Shown here piece by piece: positions 6,053 to 7,816 of a stretch of DNA of 7,816 nt. Source of the DNA: Chlorobium sp. Lineage in GTDB: Bacteria > Bacteroidota > Chlorobiia > Chlorobiales > Chlorobiaceae. A program made the position numbers and the translations under genes. Location of the stretch: assembly GCA_026193435.1 (NCBI GenBank), contig JAPHUN010000294.1, forward strand, positions 1-7,816, written 5' to 3'. Numbering within the stretch: the stretch's first letter is position 1; each line of letters opens with the position of its first letter. The notes under the pieces are model-generated. The model ran no database searches and had not been told where the DNA came from. It saw only the letters and a program-made list of their open reading frames with translations.

Positions 6053-7261
6053 TTATATACGATTGCACAACAGACAAAGAAGCCTTCCGGAAATGTCTTT
6101 GGAGAAAATCAGAAACGTCTCTTTGTTTTCTCGAAGACGGTATCTCCGCCGTATCTCATCAGGCGAAAGCGGAAAATCACGACGAAGGATACTGGCCGAC
6201 TCTATCCCCTGTTCTTTGAGAAACGCTGTAAACCGTCCCGGCTTGAAGAACATCGTTGTAATAATTCTGAATGACCTGCCGGGAAAGTCTCCTATTTTCC
6301 TGTCAGAGGTCAGATAGTCAACCCTGGAATTGATGAACTGCAAACCATACTGAGCTGCGGCAAAGGCTGTCAGATGCGCTTTGATTATTGCAGGATCGGG
6401 TTCATAGAGATATCTTCCCGGAGTCGGAGCGATATGTTTCTGCTGCTGACAGCCGGCTTCAGAAACGATAACGTTTTCTTTATCACCTTTCAGGCTCACC
6501 GCTTTGACGACGAAAGGCTTCACTGCATCGTGCACTCTTCGGCAAAAAAGCAGTATCTCCTTACACTCCCTCTCAACAGACAACACGATCACCTGACAAA
6601 GCGAAGGCAGTTTTGCCTCGATACCGTCAATTTCCAGAGCCGGTGACGCCTTGACACAGAATCGATGCGCTTTTCGAAGCAGCAGGTCGTGCAGGGAAAC
6701 CACGTCAGGACTTCCTGCTTCAAGAGCCACCGATCGCCGATCCTTCTCGCGGCGCGCAGGATCAATAAATATGAGGTCGAACGACTCATCAGGAAAGGAT
6801 TCGAGGGCCTCGACGCTGTCGCCATGAATCACCGTTATGTTACTGATGCCCAACTCCCTGAAGTTGTGCTCCGCGATCTTCGCGACAACCGCGTCACGCT
6901 CACAATAGACAACCTCCTCGAACCGCCGCGCAAAAAAGATGGTATCGATCCCCAGCCCCCCACTCATGTCCATGAGTCTTTTGCCTGACATACCCTGCAA
7001 TCCCGACTTATAACAGGCAGCTCTTTCACCCGAAGCCTGTTCAAGCGCGAGGGAGGTATAGAACAGGTTACGCTTCGAAAGCTCCGGCAGTTTATTATGC
7101 GCCTTTCGCCTGCATGCGATCTGTTCGGCAACAGCCCTGACAGGAACATCTTTCAGGGAATGATATTTCATAGCAAACAGAGCAGGATCGTCATCGAGAT
7201 GCTTTTCCAGAAAATCCCGGACTTCAGGACGCTGGAGCTGTTGCAGTTCTTCTGCTGTCAT
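6053..7261 (-). CDS. Class I SAM-dependent methyltransferase, PG_1098-like with THUMP-like C-terminus, substrate unknown
   Basis: The 402-residue protein has an N-terminal helical part (1-90), a Rossmann methyltransferase core and a C-terminal region resembling the THUMP-like module of the Porphyromonas PG_1098 group. Visible motifs: SAM motif I MDMSGGLGID (97-106), acidic Glu121 in VVYCERD (117-123), HGDSVEAL (146-153), motif IV FIDPARREKD (165-174), VKASPALEID (203-212) and FFKPGRF (338-344). DPARR in place of the more usual (D/N)PP(Y/F) is characteristic of this group. THUMP-type architecture suggests an RNA substrate, but none is established. The frame is open to 7357; ATG 7261 is chosen because GAGAAAG lies 8 bases upstream and the extra 32 residues are basic and unlike the family. 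It is divergent from the lectin gene and upstream of the Fib_succ gene, with no evident functional link to either. Confidence 0.87.
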   Translation of the reverse strand: MTAEELQQLQRPEVRDFLEKHLDDDPALFAMKYHSLKDVPVRAVAEQIACRRKAHNKLPELSKRNLFYTSLALEQASGERAACYKSGLQGMSGKRLMDMSGGLGIDTIFFARRFEEVVYCERDAVVAKIAEHNFRELGISNITVIHGDSVEALESFPDESFDLIFIDPARREKDRRSVALEAGSPDVVSLHDLLLRKAHRFCVKASPALEIDGIEAKLPSLCQVIVLSVERECKEILLFCRRVHDAVKPFVVKAVSLKGDKENVIVSEAGCQQQKHIAPTPGRYLYEPDPAIIKAHLTAFAAAQYGLQFINSRVDYLTSDRKIGDFPGRSFRIITTMFFKPGRFTAFLKEQGIESASILRRDFPLSPDEIRRRYRLRENKETFLIFSKDISGRLLCLLCNRI

Positions 7262-7317
7262 AGATACGTCTTTCTCTATTTCAGGTACTTGCGTGCGTCG
7301 AATTCTTCTCTTTTTCC

Positions 7318-7348
7318 TACATTTTAATGTAACAGAGATACATAAAAT
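7318..7348. promoter_or_regulatory. Dyad TACATT-TT-AATGTA and possible -10 box in the methyltransferase/lectin divergent spacer
   Basis: TACATT (7318-7323) and AATGTA (7326-7331) are perfect 6-bp inverted arms separated by TT, centred in the 122-bp spacer between divergent start codons, a typical place for an operator. For the lectin gene, TAAAAT (7343-7348) matches 5 of 6 bases of a -10 box, but no good -35 box lies 16-18 bp upstream; the dyad occupies that place. An activator or repressor site is possible, but an AT-rich chance palindrome cannot be excluded. Confidence 0.35.
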
Positions 7349-7368
7349 GCACCTCAACGCACCACATT

Positions 7369-7375
7369 AAAGGAG
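7369..7375 (+). promoter_or_regulatory. Strong ribosome binding site of the lectin gene
   Basis: AAAGGAG ends 8 bases before ATG 7384, the best Shine-Dalgarno match in the window. It fixes the start of the lectin gene and shows that this genome does use Shine-Dalgarno sites, which makes their absence before prmA and the Fib_succ gene notable. Confidence 0.85.
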
Positions 7376-7383
7376 AAGCCCTC

Positions 7384-7816
7384 ATGAAAAAAACATCTTT
7401 TCTTGTTTCAGCCCTGGCTGTTTTGCTGATCGGGATAAGCCTGATTCTCCCTGTTTCCAACGCTTCTGCGGAAACATTTTCCTTTCTCGGCCCTTCAGGC
7501 GGCGGGGGAGGTAGCTATTATGCAGACAACCAGACAGGCGGCCTCCGTGTCGTTGAAGTCCGTGTTCGTTCCGGCGCCTACATCGATGGCGTTCAGTTCG
7601 TCTATGAAAACAAGATCGGACAGGTCATCAACGGCCAGTGGCATGGGGGACAGGGAGGCACCCTCAACGTCTTCAAACTGCAGCCTGGGGAAACCATCAC
7701 AAGGGTCACCGGTAAGCACGGCTACTTTATCGATTCTCTGCAGCTGGTAACAAGCAAGGGAAGATCAAAAGGATGGGGAGGAACCGGCGGCTCAGCACAC
7801 TACACCTACAGCGCCC
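7384..7816 (+). CDS. Secreted jacalin-like lectin domain protein (3' end outside window)
   Basis: ATG 7384 opens a frame with no stop to the window end, giving 144 complete codons. A signal peptide is evident: MKK, a hydrophobic core (about 6-23) and an ASA/E cleavage site after residue 29; no lipobox. The mature part starts with FLGPSGGGGG (34-43), followed by repeated beta-strand-like segments VVEVRVRSGAYIDGVQFVYE (56-75), GGQGGTLNVFKLQPGE (88-103) and GYFIDSLQLVTSKG (113-126), then GWGGTGGSAHY (130-140). This glycine-rich pattern, with GPxGG at the beginning and (Y/F)IDSL-x-F/L-VT-x-KG later, is that of the jacalin-related mannose-binding lectin fold, a beta-prism with sugar-binding loops. 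Sugar specificity cannot be read, because the final strands and carbohydrate loop lie beyond the window, as would any further domains. A strong ribosome binding site precedes it. It is divergent from the methyltransferase. Confidence 0.85.
   Translation, partial: MKKTSFLVSALAVLLIGISLILPVSNASAETFSFLGPSGGGGGSYYADNQTGGLRVVEVRVRSGAYIDGVQFVYENKIGQVINGQWHGGQGGTLNVFKLQPGETITRVTGKHGYFIDSLQLVTSKGRSKGWGGTGGSAHYTYSA

Noticed and set aside
5945..6274. 109-codon plus-strand open frame starting in the 5875-6052 spacer
   Set aside because: Most of it is antisense to the methyltransferase C-terminus; it has no ribosome binding site and no domain.
7262..7357. N-terminal extension of the methyltransferase frame (32 extra codons)
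   Set aside because: It would run through the divergent promoter region; the residues are basic and unlike the family, and a better ribosome binding site precedes ATG 7261.

Overview
The window reads as a compact bacterial chromosome segment with no phage, transposon, CRISPR or RNA gene in view. By protein resemblance it suggests a green sulfur bacterium (Chlorobiota: Chlorobium, Chlorobaculum or Prosthecochloris type) or a close Bacteroidota/Chlorobiota relative. The indicators are a methyltransferase of the Bacteroidota/Chlorobiota PG_1098 type, a Fibrobacter-type 'major paralogous domain' secreted protein, and base composition that looks near-balanced. This assignment is inference from protein character only.

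Layout. (1) Positions 1-2584, minus strand: aspartate kinase lysC is followed after 94 bp by purM, and possibly by a membrane or exported protein whose first 13 codons reach the window edge. (2) Positions 2687-5196, plus strand and divergent from lysC: a lipoprotein NlpC/P60 peptidoglycan hydrolase, then prmA (ribosomal protein L11 methyltransferase), then a short Ppx/GppA phosphatase 17 bp further on. (3) Positions 5224-7261, minus strand and convergent with ppx: a small secreted Fib_succ_major protein, with a class I SAM-dependent methyltransferase of unknown substrate upstream of it. (4) Positions 7384-7816, plus strand and divergent from the methyltransferase: the first 144 codons of a secreted jacalin-like lectin, cut by the window end.

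Functionally the window mixes housekeeping (purine synthesis, aspartate-family amino acids and diaminopimelate for the wall, L11 methylation, polyphosphate/pppGpp hydrolysis) with three exported proteins (NlpC lipoprotein, Fib_succ protein, jacalin lectin) that act at or beyond the cell envelope. No multi-gene novel system could be supported. The points worth a second look are mostly intergenic: a five-unit GACTNNN heptamer array just before prmA, an 11-bp direct repeat spaced 31 bp upstream of the Fib_succ gene, a C-rich leader without a ribosome binding site for the same gene, a dyad overlapping the lysC ribosome binding site, and a perfect-arm dyad between the methyltransferase and the lectin gene. 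No stretch longer than 300 bp lacks a gene; the largest gap (5875-6052, 178 bp) holds the repeats just listed.
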